Part shown: positions 21,473 to 32,020 of the stretch, in pieces
Numbering within the stretch: the stretch's first letter is position 1
How the letters are laid out: every line of letters starts with the position of its first letter
DNA from: Salinarimonas ramus
Lineage (GTDB): Bacteria; Pseudomonadota; Alphaproteobacteria; Rhizobiales; Beijerinckiaceae
Assembly (NCBI RefSeq): GCF_014645695.1
Contig: NZ_BMMF01000005.1
Location: 235,797-299,796, forward strand
DNA length: 64,000 bases
Direction: 5' to 3'
Made by a program: the position numbers and the translations under genes
The notes under the pieces: generated by a model
What the model saw: only the letters and a program-made list of their open reading frames with translations
What the model was told of the DNA's origin: nothing
Databases searched by the model: none

Positions 21473-24400
21473 TCAATGCGCCTCCTCCCAATTGCTCGCG
21501 GCGCGCGCCTCGACGGCGAGCGGCACCTTGAGCGTCAGCGCAGGATGGGGCGCCTCCTCCATCACGCGGGCGACGACGGGGAGCGTCGCCTCCACCTCGT
21601 CCTCGGGCACCTCGAAGACGAGCTCGTCGTGCACCTGCAGCAGCATGCGCGCGGAGAGCTTCGCCTCCGCGAGCGCGTCCTCCATGCGGGTCATCGCGCG
21701 GCGGATGATGTCGGCGGCGGAGCCTTGGATCGGGGCGTTGATCGCCTGGCGCTCCACCGCCGCGCGCTCCGCCGGGTTGCCGGCGCGGATCGCGGGGTAG
21801 TGGCACACGCGCCCGAACAGCGTCGTCACGAAGCCGTTCTCACGGCAGAACTTCTTCGTCTCGTCCATGTAGGCGCGGATGCCGGGGAAGCGCTCGAAAT
21901 AGCGCTTGATGAAGGCGGCGGCGTCGCCCTGCGGGATGCCGAGGCGCGCGGCGAGGCCGAAGGCGGAGATGCCGTAGATGATGCCGAAATTGATGGTCTT
22001 CGCCTGGCGGCGCAGGTCCGAGGTCATCTGGTCGAGGGGCACGCCGAACATCTCCGACGCCGTCGTCGCGTGAATGTCGACGCCCTCCGCGAAGGCCGCC
22101 TGCATCTGCGGGATGTCGGCGATGTGGGCGAGGAGCCGCAGCTCGATCTGCGAATAGTCGGCCGAGACGATGCGGTGGCCGGGCTCCGCGATGAAGGCCG
22201 TGCGGATCTTGCGGCCGGCTTCCGTGCGCACGGGGATGTTCTGCAGGTTGGGATCGGAGGAGGACAGCCGCCCCGTCGTCGTCGCGGCGAGCGAGAAGCA
22301 GGTATGGACCCGCCCGCCCTCGTCCATGTAGCCGGGCAGCGAATCCGAGTAGGTGGATTTCAGCTTCTGCACCTGGCGCCATTCGAGGATCTTCGCCGGC
22401 AGTTCGTGCCCGGCCTCGGCCAGCTCCTCGAGCGCGGCGGCAGGCGTCGCCCATTGGCCCGAGGGCGTCTTCTTGCCGCCGGGAAGCCCGAGCTTGCCGA
22501 ACAGGATCTCGCCGATCTGCTTGGGGCTGCCCACCGAGAACGGCTCGCCGGCGTCCGCCTGGATCTCCTCCTCGAGCCGCGCCATGGTCTGGGCGAAGTC
22601 GGAGGAGAGCCGGCTCAGCACCTGCCTGTCGACCTTGATGCCGCGTCCCTCCATCCGCGCGAGCACCGGAGCGAGCGGGCGCTCCAGAAGCTCGTAGACG
22701 GTCGTCTTCTCCTCGGCGACGAGGCGCGGCTTGAGCACGCGCCACAGGCGCAAGGTCACGTCCGCGTCCTCTGCGGCATAGGTCGTGGCCTTCTCGATGG
22801 GCACGCGGTCGAAGGAGACCTGCGCCTTGCCCGTGCCCGCGACCTCGGCATAGGCGATGCAGGTGTGGCCGAGATGGCGCTGGGCGAGGTCGTCCATGCC
22901 GTGATTGTTGCGCCCGGCGTCGAGCACGTAGGACATCAGCATCGTGTCGTCGAAGGGCGCGACCTCGACGCCGTGCCGCTGCATCACGAGCCAGTCGTAC
23001 TTCATGTTGTGCGCGACCTTGAGGACGCCCGGGTCCTCCAGCATCGGGCGCAGCACGGCGAGCGCCTCGGCGATCGGGATCTGGTCGGGCAGGAGGCCCG
23101 AGCCCGAGAACAGGTCGCTCGCCGGGTCGCGGTGCTGCAGCGGCACGTAGCAGGCGCGGCTCGGGCCCGTGGCCAGCGAGACGCCGACGAGATCGGCCTT
23201 GTGCGCCTCGAGCGCCGTCGTCTCGGTGTCGAAGGCGACGATGCCGATGCTGCTCGCCTCGGCCACCCATTCCTTCAGGCGCGCGAGCGTGGTCACGCGC
23301 TCGTAGCCATCCCGGTCGATCTTCTGGTCGACGGCGTCCTTGAGGCGCATGGCCACGATGCGGGCGGGCGTCGAATCCTCGTCGGCGGAGGCGGCCGGCG
23401 TCGCGTCCTCGCCGCCGGGCGTCGCCTCGCCGGAGCCGGCCTCGTCGCCGCTCGTCGCCGCGCCGGCGCGAGCGAGGGCGGGATCGGGCTCCACCGTGTT
23501 GAGGTCGACGTCGTATTCCGCGGCGACGCGCTTCGTCACCGTGGTGAACTCCATCGCCTTGAAGAAGGCGATGAGGCGGCGTGCGTCGAGATCGCCGACG
23601 CGCAGGTCGTCGATGGGTACCGGCGTCGGCGCCTCGTCGTCGAGGAGCACGAGGCGCTTGGAGAGCCGCGCCACGTCGGCGTTGGCGATGAGCGCCTCGC
23701 GGCGCTTGGGCTGCTTGATCTCGGGGGCCTTGGCGAGCAGCGTCTCGAGGTCGCCGTACTCGACGATGAGCTGCGAGGCGGTCTTCTGCCCGATGCCCGG
23801 GACGCCGGGCACGTTGTCCGACGTGTCACCCATGAGGGCCAGGACATCGGCGATCTGCTTGGGCGGCACGCCCCAGCGCTCGATCACGGCGGCCTCGTCG
23901 AGGTCGCGCTCGGGGCGGTAGCCGGGCTTGCCCTTCACGCCCGATTCGAAATCGTAGAAGCGCACCTTGGGCCCGACGAGCTGCATCAGGTCCTTGTCGG
24001 CGGAGACGATGAGCACGTCGGCGCCGCGCTCGGCGGCCTGCTTGGCGTAGGCGGCGATGAGGTCGTCCGCCTCGTAGCGCTCGAGCTCCACGGGCTCGAG
24101 CCCGAAGGCGCGCACCGCGTGGCGCATCAGCGGCATCTGCGCCTTGAGATCCTCCGGCGCGTCCGGCCGGTGGCCCTTGTACTCGGGATAGACCTCGCGG
24201 CGGAACGAGCCTTCCGACTTGTCGAGCACGATGGCGAGGTGGGTCGGCGTGACGCCGGCGGCGCCGTCCTTCAGGAATTGCAGCAGCTTGACGCAGAACA
24301 TGCGCAGCGCGCCCGTCGGCAGCCCGTCCGAGCGGTAATTGTAGCGCGCGTCCTGGTTCATGGACTGGAAGAAGGCGCGGAACACGAAGGACGAGCCGTC

Positions 24401-24478
24401 GACCAGGATCAGCCGATCCCCCGCGCCGAGGGGGGCTGCGGCGACGGGGCTGGTCTCTCGGGTCGACGTGGCGGTCAT
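21473..24478 (-). CDS. polA: DNA polymerase I
   Basis: A 1001-residue three-domain DNA polymerase I. The 5' nuclease domain starts at RLILVDGSSFVFRAFFQSMN and includes SADKDLMQLV and MGDTSDNVPGVPGIG. The 3'-5' proofreading domain is intact, with the DTET motif in GIVAFDTETTALEA and YAAEDADVTLRLWRVL. The polymerase domain has motif A (ADYSQIELRLLAHIADIP), motif B (RRQAKTINFGIIYGISAFGL) and motif C (LQVHDELVFEVPE). An Ala/Glu/Ser-rich spacer (about residues 335-375) separates the nuclease domains. It serves repair and Okazaki fragment processing. Confidence 0.97.
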   Translation of the reverse strand: MTATSTRETSPVAAAPLGAGDRLILVDGSSFVFRAFFQSMNQDARYNYRSDGLPTGALRMFCVKLLQFLKDGAAGVTPTHLAIVLDKSEGSFRREVYPEYKGHRPDAPEDLKAQMPLMRHAVRAFGLEPVELERYEADDLIAAYAKQAAERGADVLIVSADKDLMQLVGPKVRFYDFESGVKGKPGYRPERDLDEAAVIERWGVPPKQIADVLALMGDTSDNVPGVPGIGQKTASQLIVEYGDLETLLAKAPEIKQPKRREALIANADVARLSKRLVLLDDEAPTPVPIDDLRVGDLDARRLIAFFKAMEFTTVTKRVAAEYDVDLNTVEPDPALARAGAATSGDEAGSGEATPGGEDATPAASADEDSTPARIVAMRLKDAVDQKIDRDGYERVTTLARLKEWVAEASSIGIVAFDTETTALEAHKADLVGVSLATGPSRACYVPLQHRDPASDLFSGSGLLPDQIPIAEALAVLRPMLEDPGVLKVAHNMKYDWLVMQRHGVEVAPFDDTMLMSYVLDAGRNNHGMDDLAQRHLGHTCIAYAEVAGTGKAQVSFDRVPIEKATTYAAEDADVTLRLWRVLKPRLVAEEKTTVYELLERPLAPVLARMEGRGIKVDRQVLSRLSSDFAQTMARLEEEIQADAGEPFSVGSPKQIGEILFGKLGLPGGKKTPSGQWATPAAALEELAEAGHELPAKILEWRQVQKLKSTYSDSLPGYMDEGGRVHTCFSLAATTTGRLSSSDPNLQNIPVRTEAGRKIRTAFIAEPGHRIVSADYSQIELRLLAHIADIPQMQAAFAEGVDIHATTASEMFGVPLDQMTSDLRRQAKTINFGIIYGISAFGLAARLGIPQGDAAAFIKRYFERFPGIRAYMDETKKFCRENGFVTTLFGRVCHYPAIRAGNPAERAAVERQAINAPIQGSAADIIRRAMTRMEDALAEAKLSARMLLQVHDELVFEVPEDEVEATLPVVARVMEEAPHPALTLKVPLAVEARAASNWEEAH

Positions 24479-24571
24479 CTGGCTCGGTCTCCGGGTCTCG
24501 ATCGGAGCCGGAGATTAGGGCGCAACGCCCGCCCGGTCACGGCCTATCTCGGCATGACGCGTGCGCGGAGC

Positions 24572-26419
24572 TCACGCGGCCGACATGCGCCTCGCCGTGG
24601 CTTCGGCCGAAGTGCGCTGAGCCGCGTCCGCGTCGCGCCGGCCCAGACGCCGGTAGAGCTCCATGGCGATTTCCGGCGCCTCCGCGCGCCCGAACAGGAA
24701 GCCCTGGCCGAACGGGCAGCCCATCCGGCGCAGGTCCTGCGCCTGCGCCTCGGTCTCGATGCCCTCCGCGATCAGGTTCAGCGAGAGCCCCCGCGAGATC
24801 GAGAGCAGCGCCTCGACGATGGTGCGCGCCCGCGCGTCCGTTCGCATGCGCGAGACGAAGGCGCGATCGATCTTGATCACGTCGACGGGCAGATCGAGGA
24901 GGTGCGTCAGCGAGGCGAAGCCCGTGCCGAAATCGTCGAGCGCGATGCGCACGCCCCGCCGCTTCAAGGCCGCGAGCGTGGTGCGCACCGCCCGGTCGCC
25001 GGCGCGCAGCACCGCGTTCTCGGTGATCTCGACGGAGATCCGGTGATGCGCGATGCCGGCCTTGTCGCAGGCCCGCGCCAGGCGCCGGTCGAGCCCGCCG
25101 CGGGCGAGATCGAAGGCGGTGACGTTGACGCCGATCTTCGGCGCGACGACGCCCGCGTCGTCCCAGGCGCGGATCGTCGCCGCCACGCGGGCGAGCGTCG
25201 CGTCGGTGATGGCGCAGGCGATGGCCGCGTCGTCGAGGGCGGGCTGGAAGGCGCCGGCGGTGACGACGCTGCCGTCCTCGCGACGCATGCGCGCGAGCGC
25301 CTCCATGGCGAATATCCGCCCGTCGGCGAGGGAGACGATGGGCTGGAAGTACGTCGTCATCCGCTCCTCGGCCAGCGCCGCGCCGACCTCGCGAATGGCG
25401 TCGAGCCGCGAGCCGATGGCGGTGCGCATGCCCTCCTTGAAGAGGAGATAGGAGCCGCGCCGCGACGCCTTGGCGTGGTAGAGCGCGAGATCCGCCTTGC
25501 GACGCAGCTTGCACATCTCCGAATCGATGGCGCCGCCGATGGTGACGCTCGGCGCGCCGAGCGCGGTCGCATTCTGCGGCAGCGCGCGCAGGCGCCGGAA
25601 GATCGCGGAGGAGAGCGCGCGCAGCGCCTGCGGCGAGGCGCCGTCCGGACGCAGGAGCGCGAACTCGTCACCGCCGATGCGGTAGACGCGCGTGCCACCT
25701 TCGAGCTCGGAGAGCGCGGCCGCCACCGTCGCGACGAGCGCGTCGCCGGAGGCGTGGCCCAGCGTGTCGTTGACGATCTTGAGCCCGTCCACGTCCACGA
25801 GGAGGAGCCCCGTCCTGCACGGGCCCCGGCCCGTCATGGCCGCGAGGTCCTCCTCGAAGGCCGTGCGGTTGGGCAGGCCCGTCAGCTGGTCGGCGAGCGC
25901 CAGGCGGCGGTTCCTGGCGATGAGGAGGTCGTGCTCCATGGCGATGGAGCACAGATGCGTGCAGCGCTCGATGATCGCGCGGTCCGCCGGCGAAGGTCCG
26001 CGCCGCTCGCGGTAATACAGCGCGAAGGTGCCGAGCACCTTCTCGTCCGAGCCGCGGATCGGCCGCGACCAGCAGGCGACGACCCCGGCCTCGAGCGCGA
26101 GATGCGCGAAGCCCTCCCAGAGCGGATCGGTGGCGATGTCCTCGATGACGACCTCGCGGCCGAGAAAGGCCGCCGTCCCGCACGACCCCGCCTTGGGACC
26201 GATCGGAACGCCGTCCACGGAGGCGGAGAAGCGCGGCGACAGGCTCGGCGCCGCGACGGGCCGCAGGCGGCGCTCGTCGTCGACGGAGAGGACGGAGCAG
26301 ACCACGGAGGGGTCGTGCGCCTCCACCAGCCGGCACAGCCGCTCCGCGAGCGCCCGCAGCGGCTCGCCCCGCGCGACGAGCTCGAGGATCTCGTTCTGTA
26401 TGGCCTGCAATGCCTGCAT
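24572..26419 (-). CDS. GAF-GGDEF-EAL cyclic-di-GMP signalling protein
   Basis: About 615 residues. An N-terminal GAF sensor (residues 1-165, with GSCGTAAFLGREVVIEDIAT) is followed by a GGDEF domain with intact G249-G-D-E-F253 and an EAL domain with E373-A-L375, DDFGTGFASLTHLLDLPVDV and the catalytic Lys in IKIDRAF. Both cyclase and phosphodiesterase active sites look complete. The RxxD inhibitory site before GGDEF is absent (ExxT in its place), so product inhibition at that site is not expected. No membrane helices, so cytosolic. I chose the ATG at 26419; a start at 26476 would add 19 residues. Confidence 0.92.
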   Translation of the reverse strand: MQALQAIQNEILELVARGEPLRALAERLCRLVEAHDPSVVCSVLSVDDERRLRPVAAPSLSPRFSASVDGVPIGPKAGSCGTAAFLGREVVIEDIATDPLWEGFAHLALEAGVVACWSRPIRGSDEKVLGTFALYYRERRGPSPADRAIIERCTHLCSIAMEHDLLIARNRRLALADQLTGLPNRTAFEEDLAAMTGRGPCRTGLLLVDVDGLKIVNDTLGHASGDALVATVAAALSELEGGTRVYRIGGDEFALLRPDGASPQALRALSSAIFRRLRALPQNATALGAPSVTIGGAIDSEMCKLRRKADLALYHAKASRRGSYLLFKEGMRTAIGSRLDAIREVGAALAEERMTTYFQPIVSLADGRIFAMEALARMRREDGSVVTAGAFQPALDDAAIACAITDATLARVAATIRAWDDAGVVAPKIGVNVTAFDLARGGLDRRLARACDKAGIAHHRISVEITENAVLRAGDRAVRTTLAALKRRGVRIALDDFGTGFASLTHLLDLPVDVIKIDRAFVSRMRTDARARTIVEALLSISRGLSLNLIAEGIETEAQAQDLRRMGCPFGQGFLFGRAEAPEIAMELYRRLGRRDADAAQRTSAEATARRMSAA

Positions 26420-26521
26420 GCCCGCACCGTCCCTTTCCCTATCGGAAGGGGGACGATAGACGGCAGAGATGAACAAAGGCCTGAAACCGTCGACGGCCGA
26501 CGGTTCCGGGGCGGAGACGGC

Positions 26522-27364
26522 CTACAGGCCGAAGCGCTCCTTGAGAACGTGGAGGTCGGAGACGAGCCGGTCACGCATGCTCATCGTATAGATGTGCATG
26601 ATCTTCCCGTCGTTCTGCCGCTCCACGATCTTTCTCAGGTCGGAGAGGCGCGCTTTCCACGTGACGCCGTCGGTGACGAACAAGAGAACCTGATCGTGCC
26701 GCTTGGCGTCGATGATCGCATCGAGATCGCCGATGATATCGGACATCTTCGACCCGGTCGCCCCGTAGCCCTTCGCCTCGATCACGATGTCCGCGCGCTG
26801 GCGGCCGGGTACCGCGAAGTCGCACTTCGCGGTACGTCCTCTGACGCCCGCGAACACGCCGCGCATCTCGTAAGCGTTCGCTCCGAACACCTCGACGAGA
26901 GCCGTCTCGACGAAGTCCTCGAGGCCCCGGCCGCGACGCTGTCCTTGAATGGCCGATCCGCGACCGGCGCGAAGACGCTCCACCAGGATGTCGCTCCACA
27001 CCGGAACAGTGTTGACCGCATCGCTCATCGCCGCGGGCAATCCGAGCGCGTCCAGCGCATCGAGGAAGCGAACCCGATCGGTTTCGAAGCGCCGCACTCC
27101 GATCCCGCCCGGCCCGAGGAGGCGTCGAAGCTCTGCCTCCATCGCATCCTTGGACAAGGCCAGGAACAGCCGCGCGCAGAGGAGACCGCGCTCGAAGTCA
27201 TCCTCCAGCAGCGTCACGACGTCCTCTCGTGCGTAGGCCCCCTTCTCGGGCAGCGCTCGCAGAGCCGCGATCGCGGATGCGGCGACGTCGTCCATCCACT
27301 CGACGGCGAGCGGGCCGAGGCTTTCGACGATCTCCTCCAGCGTCTGATCGGTATCGCGCGTCAT
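26522..27364 (-). CDS. DpnII-like type II restriction endonuclease
   Basis: A 280-residue protein with a PD-(D/E)xK core: Asp182 in KCDFAVP and E196-A-K198 in ADIVIEAKGYG, preceded by a helix with FVETALVEVF. After the core come GSKMSDIIGDLDAI, FVTDGVTWKARLSDL and MHIYTMSMRDRLVSDL, which resemble the DpnII/MboI family (GSK..., TDG.xW motifs) in order and spacing. It should cut unmethylated DNA at the site protected by the partner methylase. The start codon overlaps the methylase stop by four bases (ATGA). The recognition site cannot be read from the sequence. Confidence 0.78.
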   Translation of the reverse strand: MTRDTDQTLEEIVESLGPLAVEWMDDVAASAIAALRALPEKGAYAREDVVTLLEDDFERGLLCARLFLALSKDAMEAELRRLLGPGGIGVRRFETDRVRFLDALDALGLPAAMSDAVNTVPVWSDILVERLRAGRGSAIQGQRRGRGLEDFVETALVEVFGANAYEMRGVFAGVRGRTAKCDFAVPGRQRADIVIEAKGYGATGSKMSDIIGDLDAIIDAKRHDQVLLFVTDGVTWKARLSDLRKIVERQNDGKIMHIYTMSMRDRLVSDLHVLKERFGL

Positions 27365-28458
27365 CGCCCGACGATCAGGTACTCGGTCACCGATGCGCGC
27401 TTGACCGATCCGTGAGTACCGAAGTGATAGCGGTGAGGGCGCTCGTGGACGGTGACGCGCGACTTGTAGCGAGAGAGCAGGCCCTCCAGCGTCGCGAGAT
27501 CCGGATAGCCGTTGGACGAATACGATAGGACGATCGTGCTACGGGCGAACCTCTCGAACAGCGCTTCGAAAGCCGCCAGCGCGGTACGTCGATAGCTGAA
27601 AGGGGTGTAGCGCTTGGCGATCTTCTTGACCTTCGTCTGCGGCATCAGCTCGACGTCCTTCCAATAGGATGCCAGTCCTTCGAGGAAGTGATAGCGCTTC
27701 ACGTAGCAGTTGTCATCCGACCGCGGCACATAGGGAGGGTCGAGGTAGACGAGGTCGTAATCGGACGGGTCGATCGCAAGCGCATCCGCACGCATCGCAC
27801 CGCAGTCGCGGCCGTTCGAGAAGACGACCGCGTTGAACGCCTCAACCTGCTCGTGGAAATGCTCTTCCAGGGAAAGGCGCAGGTCGCGCCGGCCGTCGTC
27901 GTATCGCGCGAGGTCGCCGGAGACGGTGAACACGCCGCGCGGCTGTCGCTTGAGGCAGGAGCGGAACAAGGCGGCATAGCCGACGGCGCGACGATCGGGA
28001 TCGTCGAGCGCGCGGAGACCCGCGCTGACGCGATCGAGAAACGCGCGATCGGCGGCGGTGAAGAAGACGCCGTCGAAGGTACGAGCGATGAAGTCGTCGT
28101 CCGGCGCGTGGGAGAGGAGCCGTCCGAGCGTCCCGGAATCGAGCATAGCGCTCGAATTGCCCACCGTCGCAGCGGCGATGATGCTCGGGAAGAGCAGGAA
28201 GTCCGACGCGGTCACGCGCCGGCCCATCGCCTTCATGAGGTAGGCGACGCACCCGGTGCCGCAGAAGGGATCGAGCGCGCTCTCGAAGTCGAGCTCGTCG
28301 AGCACCGCGTGGATCCATGGCAGAAGGCGCCGCTTGGAGCCCATGTAGCGCAGCTCGGGATAGGCGAGTGCCCGTGCCGGAGCCGCGCCCACGAGCTTCG
28401 GAGCGGCCGGCCCGTCCGGCCATGCGGACGAAAAGAGGTCGTCGGTCTCGTGCAGCAT
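27361..28458 (-). CDS. D12-class adenine-N6 DNA methyltransferase
   Basis: A 365-residue Dam/DpnM-type methylase. Motif X is [13 protein letters not shown] (residues 38-50), the SAM-binding motif I is [13 protein letters not shown] (63-75) and the catalytic motif IV is D240-P-P-Y243 followed by [19 protein letters not shown]. The order X-I-IV is that of the alpha/D12 class. It is coupled to the downstream endonuclease, forming a complete restriction-modification unit. The ATG at 28458 gives a normal N-terminus; a start at 28512 is possible. It is divergent from flhA, with 185 bp between them. Confidence 0.88.
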   Translation of the reverse strand: MLHETDDLFSSAWPDGPAAPKLVGAAPARALAYPELRYMGSKRRLLPWIHAVLDELDFESALDPFCGTGCVAYLMKAMGRRVTASDFLLFPSIIAAATVGNSSAMLDSGTLGRLLSHAPDDDFIARTFDGVFFTAADRAFLDRVSAGLRALDDPDRRAVGYAALFRSCLKRQPRGVFTVSGDLARYDDGRRDLRLSLEEHFHEQVEAFNAVVFSNGRDCGAMRADALAIDPSDYDLVYLDPPYVPRSDDNCYVKRYHFLEGLASYWKDVELMPQTKVKKIAKRYTPFSYRRTALAAFEALFERFARSTIVLSYSSNGYPDLATLEGLLSRYKSRVTVHERPHRYHFGTHGSVKRASVTEYLIVGR

Positions 28459-28643
28459 GGCCGGTTCCGTCAAGAGGCGAGCATCCGAGCCATAGCAGGG
28501 AAACGAGGCCATTGGAACAAACGGCGAATGTTTTCCCCGCCGATCTCGTTCGAGCCCGTGCCCCCACCCCCGCACCATCCTCGCGCAAGGTCCCGCGCTC
28601 ATCCTCCACGATGGATCATCCATCACGGGACGAGAGAGGCGAG

Positions 28644-30746
28644 ATGGCGAAGGCGATCGCGGCCGGCGGGGCGAGGACGGCAGGGGGAGCGCCGCGGGCA
28701 CGGGGCATGCGCGACATCGGGTTCGCGCTCGGCATCGTCGTCATCCTGACGATCCTCTTCCTGCCCATCCCCGCCTTCCTCATCGATGCGGGGCTCGCGC
28801 TCTCCATCGCGCTCTCCGTCCTCATCCTGATGGTGGCGCTGTGGATCCAGAAGCCGCTCGACTTCTCCGCCTTCCCCACCGTCCTCCTCATCGCCACCAT
28901 GCTGCGGCTCGCGCTCAACATCGCGACGACGCGCATGATCCTCTCGGAGGGCGACAGCGGCGGCGACGCCGCGGGCATGATCATCGACGGCTTCTCGCGT
29001 CTCGTCATGTCGGGCGACTTCGTCATCGGCCTGATCATCTTCTGCATCCTGGTGACGGTGAACTTCGTCGTCATCACCAAGGGCGCGACCCGCATCGCGG
29101 AGGTCGGCGCGCGCTTCACGCTCGACGCCATCCCCGGCAAGCAGATGGCCATCGACGCCGACCTCTCGGCGGGCCTCATCGACGACAAGGAGGCGCAGCG
29201 CCGCCGGCGGGAGCTCGAGGAGGAGAGCTCCTTCTTCGGCGCCATGGACGGCGCCTCGAAATTCGTGCGCGGCGACGCCATCGCCGGCTTGATCATCACG
29301 GCGATCAACCTGTTCGGCGGCATCGTCATCGGCACGACGCGCCACGGCATGGAGCTCGCCGACGCCGCCGACGCCTTCGTCAAGCTCTCGGTGGGCGACG
29401 GCCTCGTCACCCAGATCCCGGCGCTGATCGTCTCGCTGGCGGCGGGCCTCCTCGTGTCGAAGGGCGGCACCCGCGGCTCGGCGGAAGAGACGGTGACGAC
29501 CCAGCTCTCGGGCTATCCCCGCGCGCTCGTCATGGCGGGCGGCGTCATGCTGCTGCTCGCGGTCACGCCGGGCCTGCCGTTCTTCCCTCTGGCCATCCTC
29601 GCCGCCATCCTCGCGTTCGGCGCCTGGGCCATCCCCCGCAGCATCGCCGCCGAGGAGAGCCGCCGGGAGATGCTGAAGGCCGAGGAGGAGGCGCGCGTCG
29701 AGGAGGAGAGCCGCGATTCGGTCAAGGACGAGCTGCGCACACCCGAGATCGAGCTCGTGCTCGGCAAGCAGCTCTCCGCCGAGCTCCTCACCGCCCACGG
29801 CGAGCTCGCCCACCGCGTCTCGAAGATGCGCCGCAAGTTCGCGCGCCAGTACGGCTTCGTCGTGCCCGAGATCAAGCTGTCGGATTCGCTCACGCTCCCG
29901 CGCAAGACCTACGAGATCAAGATCCACGGCACGACCATCGCCGCGAGCGAGCTGCGCATCGGCGAGGTCATGGTCATCACCAGCCAGTCGAAGCCCGACG
30001 TCCCGGGCGACGAGGCGCGCGAGCCCGCCTTCGGCATGCCCGCCATGTGGATCGCCGAGAGCTACGCCGCGGAGGTGAAGCGCGAGGGCTTCCAGCCCAT
30101 CGACAACCTCTCCGTCCTGCTCACCCACCTCTCCGAGGTGATCCGCAACAACCTGCCCCAGCTCCTGTCCTACAAGGACATGCGCGCGCTGATGGATCGC
30201 CTCGATCCCGAGTACAAGCGCCTCATCGACGACATCGTGCCCTCGCAGATCTCGTATTCCGGCCTCCAGGGCGTGCTCAAGCTGCTCCTCGCCGAGCGCG
30301 TCTCGATCCGCAACCTCAACCTCATCCTCGAGGCGGTGGCGGAGATCGCGCCCCACGTGCGCCGGTCAGAGCAGGTGGTGGAGCACGTGCGCATGCGCAT
30401 GTCCCAGCAGATCTGCGGGGACCTCACCGAGGGCGGCTCCTTGCGCGTGCTGCGGCTCGGCAATCGCTGGGACCTCGCCTTCCACCAGTCGGTCAAGCGC
30501 GACGCGAAGGGCGAGGTGGTGGAGTTCGACATCGACCCGCGCCTGCTCGAGGAGTTCGGCCAGGCGGCGTCGGCCGCGATCAAGCAGCGGCTCGAAGGCG
30601 GCAAGCCCTTCGCCATCGTCACGGCGCCCGACGCGCGGCCCTACGTGCGCATGGTCGTCGAGCGGCTGTTCCCGACGCTCCCCGTCCTCTCGCACGTGGA
30701 GATCCCCCGCGGCGTCGACATCGAGAGCCTGGGGACCGTCGGGTGA
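28644..30746 (+). CDS. flhA: flagellar export gate protein FlhA
   Basis: A 700-residue FlhA, the large ring protein of the flagellar type III export gate. The N-terminal half has about eight membrane helices, with [20 protein letters not shown], the FHIPEP-region residues around [20 protein letters not shown] and [17 protein letters not shown]. The C-terminal half is the cytosolic chaperone/substrate platform ([38 protein letters not shown]). The ATG at 28644 has GAGAGG-type sequence upstream. It overlaps fliR by four bases and starts a plus-strand flagellar operon. Confidence 0.96.
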   Translation: MAKAIAAGGARTAGGAPRARGMRDIGFALGIVVILTILFLPIPAFLIDAGLALSIALSVLILMVALWIQKPLDFSAFPTVLLIATMLRLALNIATTRMILSEGDSGGDAAGMIIDGFSRLVMSGDFVIGLIIFCILVTVNFVVITKGATRIAEVGARFTLDAIPGKQMAIDADLSAGLIDDKEAQRRRRELEEESSFFGAMDGASKFVRGDAIAGLIITAINLFGGIVIGTTRHGMELADAADAFVKLSVGDGLVTQIPALIVSLAAGLLVSKGGTRGSAEETVTTQLSGYPRALVMAGGVMLLLAVTPGLPFFPLAILAAILAFGAWAIPRSIAAEESRREMLKAEEEARVEEESRDSVKDELRTPEIELVLGKQLSAELLTAHGELAHRVSKMRRKFARQYGFVVPEIKLSDSLTLPRKTYEIKIHGTTIAASELRIGEVMVITSQSKPDVPGDEAREPAFGMPAMWIAESYAAEVKREGFQPIDNLSVLLTHLSEVIRNNLPQLLSYKDMRALMDRLDPEYKRLIDDIVPSQISYSGLQGVLKLLLAERVSIRNLNLILEAVAEIAPHVRRSEQVVEHVRMRMSQQICGDLTEGGSLRVLRLGNRWDLAFHQSVKRDAKGEVVEFDIDPRLLEEFGQAASAAIKQRLEGGKPFAIVTAPDARPYVRMVVERLFPTLPVLSHVEIPRGVDIESLGTVG

Positions 30747-31498
30747 GCCTGCTCGCGCCGGACCTGATCCTGTCGACCTTCCTGGTCTTCTGCCGGATCG
30801 GCGCGTGCCTGATGCTGATGCCGGGCTTCTCGTCGCTGCGCGTGCCGCCGCAGGTGCGCCTGTTCATCGTCTTCGGCATCACGCTGGCGCTCTCGCCGGT
30901 CGTCGTGCCGGGGCTCCTGCCTACCGTCGGCGCGGCCTCGCAGGCGGGCATCCTCTCGCTGATCGTCACGGAGACGCTGATCGGCGCGCAGATCGGCATC
31001 ATCGGGCGCATCTTCTATCTCGCCCTGCAGACGCTGGCGCATGCGAGCGCCATGCTGATCGGCTTCGGCGCCATGCCGGGCGCGCCCATCGACGAGATCG
31101 AGCCGATCCCGGCGCTCGGCTCGCTCGTGATGATGTCGGCGACGGCTCTGTTCTTCATCGCGAACCTGCATTGGGAGGTCTTCCGCGGCCTCGTCGTCTC
31201 TTACGACACGCTGCCGCCGGCGGCCGGCTTCGACGCGCGCACCTCGCTCGTGGCGGTGTCGGACCGGATCGGCGAGGCCTTCCTGCTCGCGCTGCGCATC
31301 TCCGCGCCCTTCGTGATCTTCGCCTTCCTGGCGAACTTCGCCATCGGCGTCATGAACAAGCTCGCCCAGCAGATCCCGATCTATTTCGTGGCGATGCCGG
31401 CGGTGCTGATGGCCGGCCTGTTCATCGTCTACTTCCTCGTCGGCGAGTACCTCGCCCTCTTCGCCGCCGGCTTCGCCGACTGGCTCAGGACGGGGTGA
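30743..31498 (+). CDS. fliR: flagellar biosynthesis protein FliR
   Basis: A 251-residue membrane protein of the export gate core (FliP-FliQ-FliR). Six hydrophobic segments are visible. Typical sequence includes [55 protein letters not shown], and the C-terminal [20 protein letters not shown] as [20 protein letters not shown]. It starts with GTG overlapping the flhA stop (GTGA). No flhB follows; the next genes are accessory flagellar genes. Confidence 0.95.
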   Translation: MSLLAPDLILSTFLVFCRIGACLMLMPGFSSLRVPPQVRLFIVFGITLALSPVVVPGLLPTVGAASQAGILSLIVTETLIGAQIGIIGRIFYLALQTLAHASAMLIGFGAMPGAPIDEIEPIPALGSLVMMSATALFFIANLHWEVFRGLVVSYDTLPPAAGFDARTSLVAVSDRIGEAFLLALRISAPFVIFAFLANFAIGVMNKLAQQIPIYFVAMPAVLMAGLFIVYFLVGEYLALFAAGFADWLRTG

Positions 31499-31502
31499 GC
31501 GC

Positions 31503-31985
31503 ATGACCGACGCCCGCGCCCGCCACGCCTCGCTCGTGCGCATCCATGCGCTGCAGGAGACGAAGCGCAAGCTCGAGGAATGGAAGCTCGCGGACTTCGC
31601 CCGGCGCACGCGCGCGGTCGCGCAGGCGCAGGAGGAGACCATCGCCGCGCTCAACGCCGACACCCCGCTCAAGGGGCTCTTCGTCGAGAGCGGCGCCAAG
31701 CGTCTCGAGAGCCTCGCGCGCCAGCGCCGGCAGCTGGAGGCGGCGAGCGAGCGCCAGGAGGAGGCCGTGCGCGTCGAGGCGCGGCGCGAGAAGGCGGCGG
31801 GCATCCTCAAGGCCGAGGCCGCGCGCCAGGTCGAGGACGAGCGCCGACGCAAGGAGGACCTCGACATCCTCGAGGCCTTCCTCGCCGGCGGCGGGGAGGC
31901 GCAGATCGGGAGCCTGCGGAAGGAAGCCCCCATCACGCAAGCCTCCTCGCCGCAAGCCTCGGGCAAGGGCGGCTCTGTAGCCTGA
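31503..31985 (+). CDS. FliJ-like coiled-coil protein
   Basis: A 160-residue, highly charged protein predicted to be almost entirely helical up to residue 130 (for example LQETKRKLEEWKLADFARRT and EARREKAAGILKAEAARQVE). Size, helical content and position 4 bp after fliR suggest a FliJ-type export escort or another flagellar coiled-coil factor, but I see no diagnostic motif. The Ser/Ala/Gly-rich C-terminus is probably disordered. It is very likely co-translated with fliR. Confidence 0.65.
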   Translation: MTDARARHASLVRIHALQETKRKLEEWKLADFARRTRAVAQAQEETIAALNADTPLKGLFVESGAKRLESLARQRRQLEAASERQEEAVRVEARREKAAGILKAEAARQVEDERRRKEDLDILEAFLAGGGEAQIGSLRKEAPITQASSPQASGKGGSVA

Positions 31986-32020
31986 CGATCGACCGAACCA
32001 GGAGAGGAGGAGGCCCGCAC

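Noticed and set aside
21272-27415. A 2047-codon open reading frame on the plus strand
   Set aside because: It runs antisense to polA, the GGDEF-EAL gene and the endonuclease gene, all of which show clear family motifs. Very high GC removes stop codons from the opposite strand, giving long chance frames of Arg/Ala/His-rich composition.
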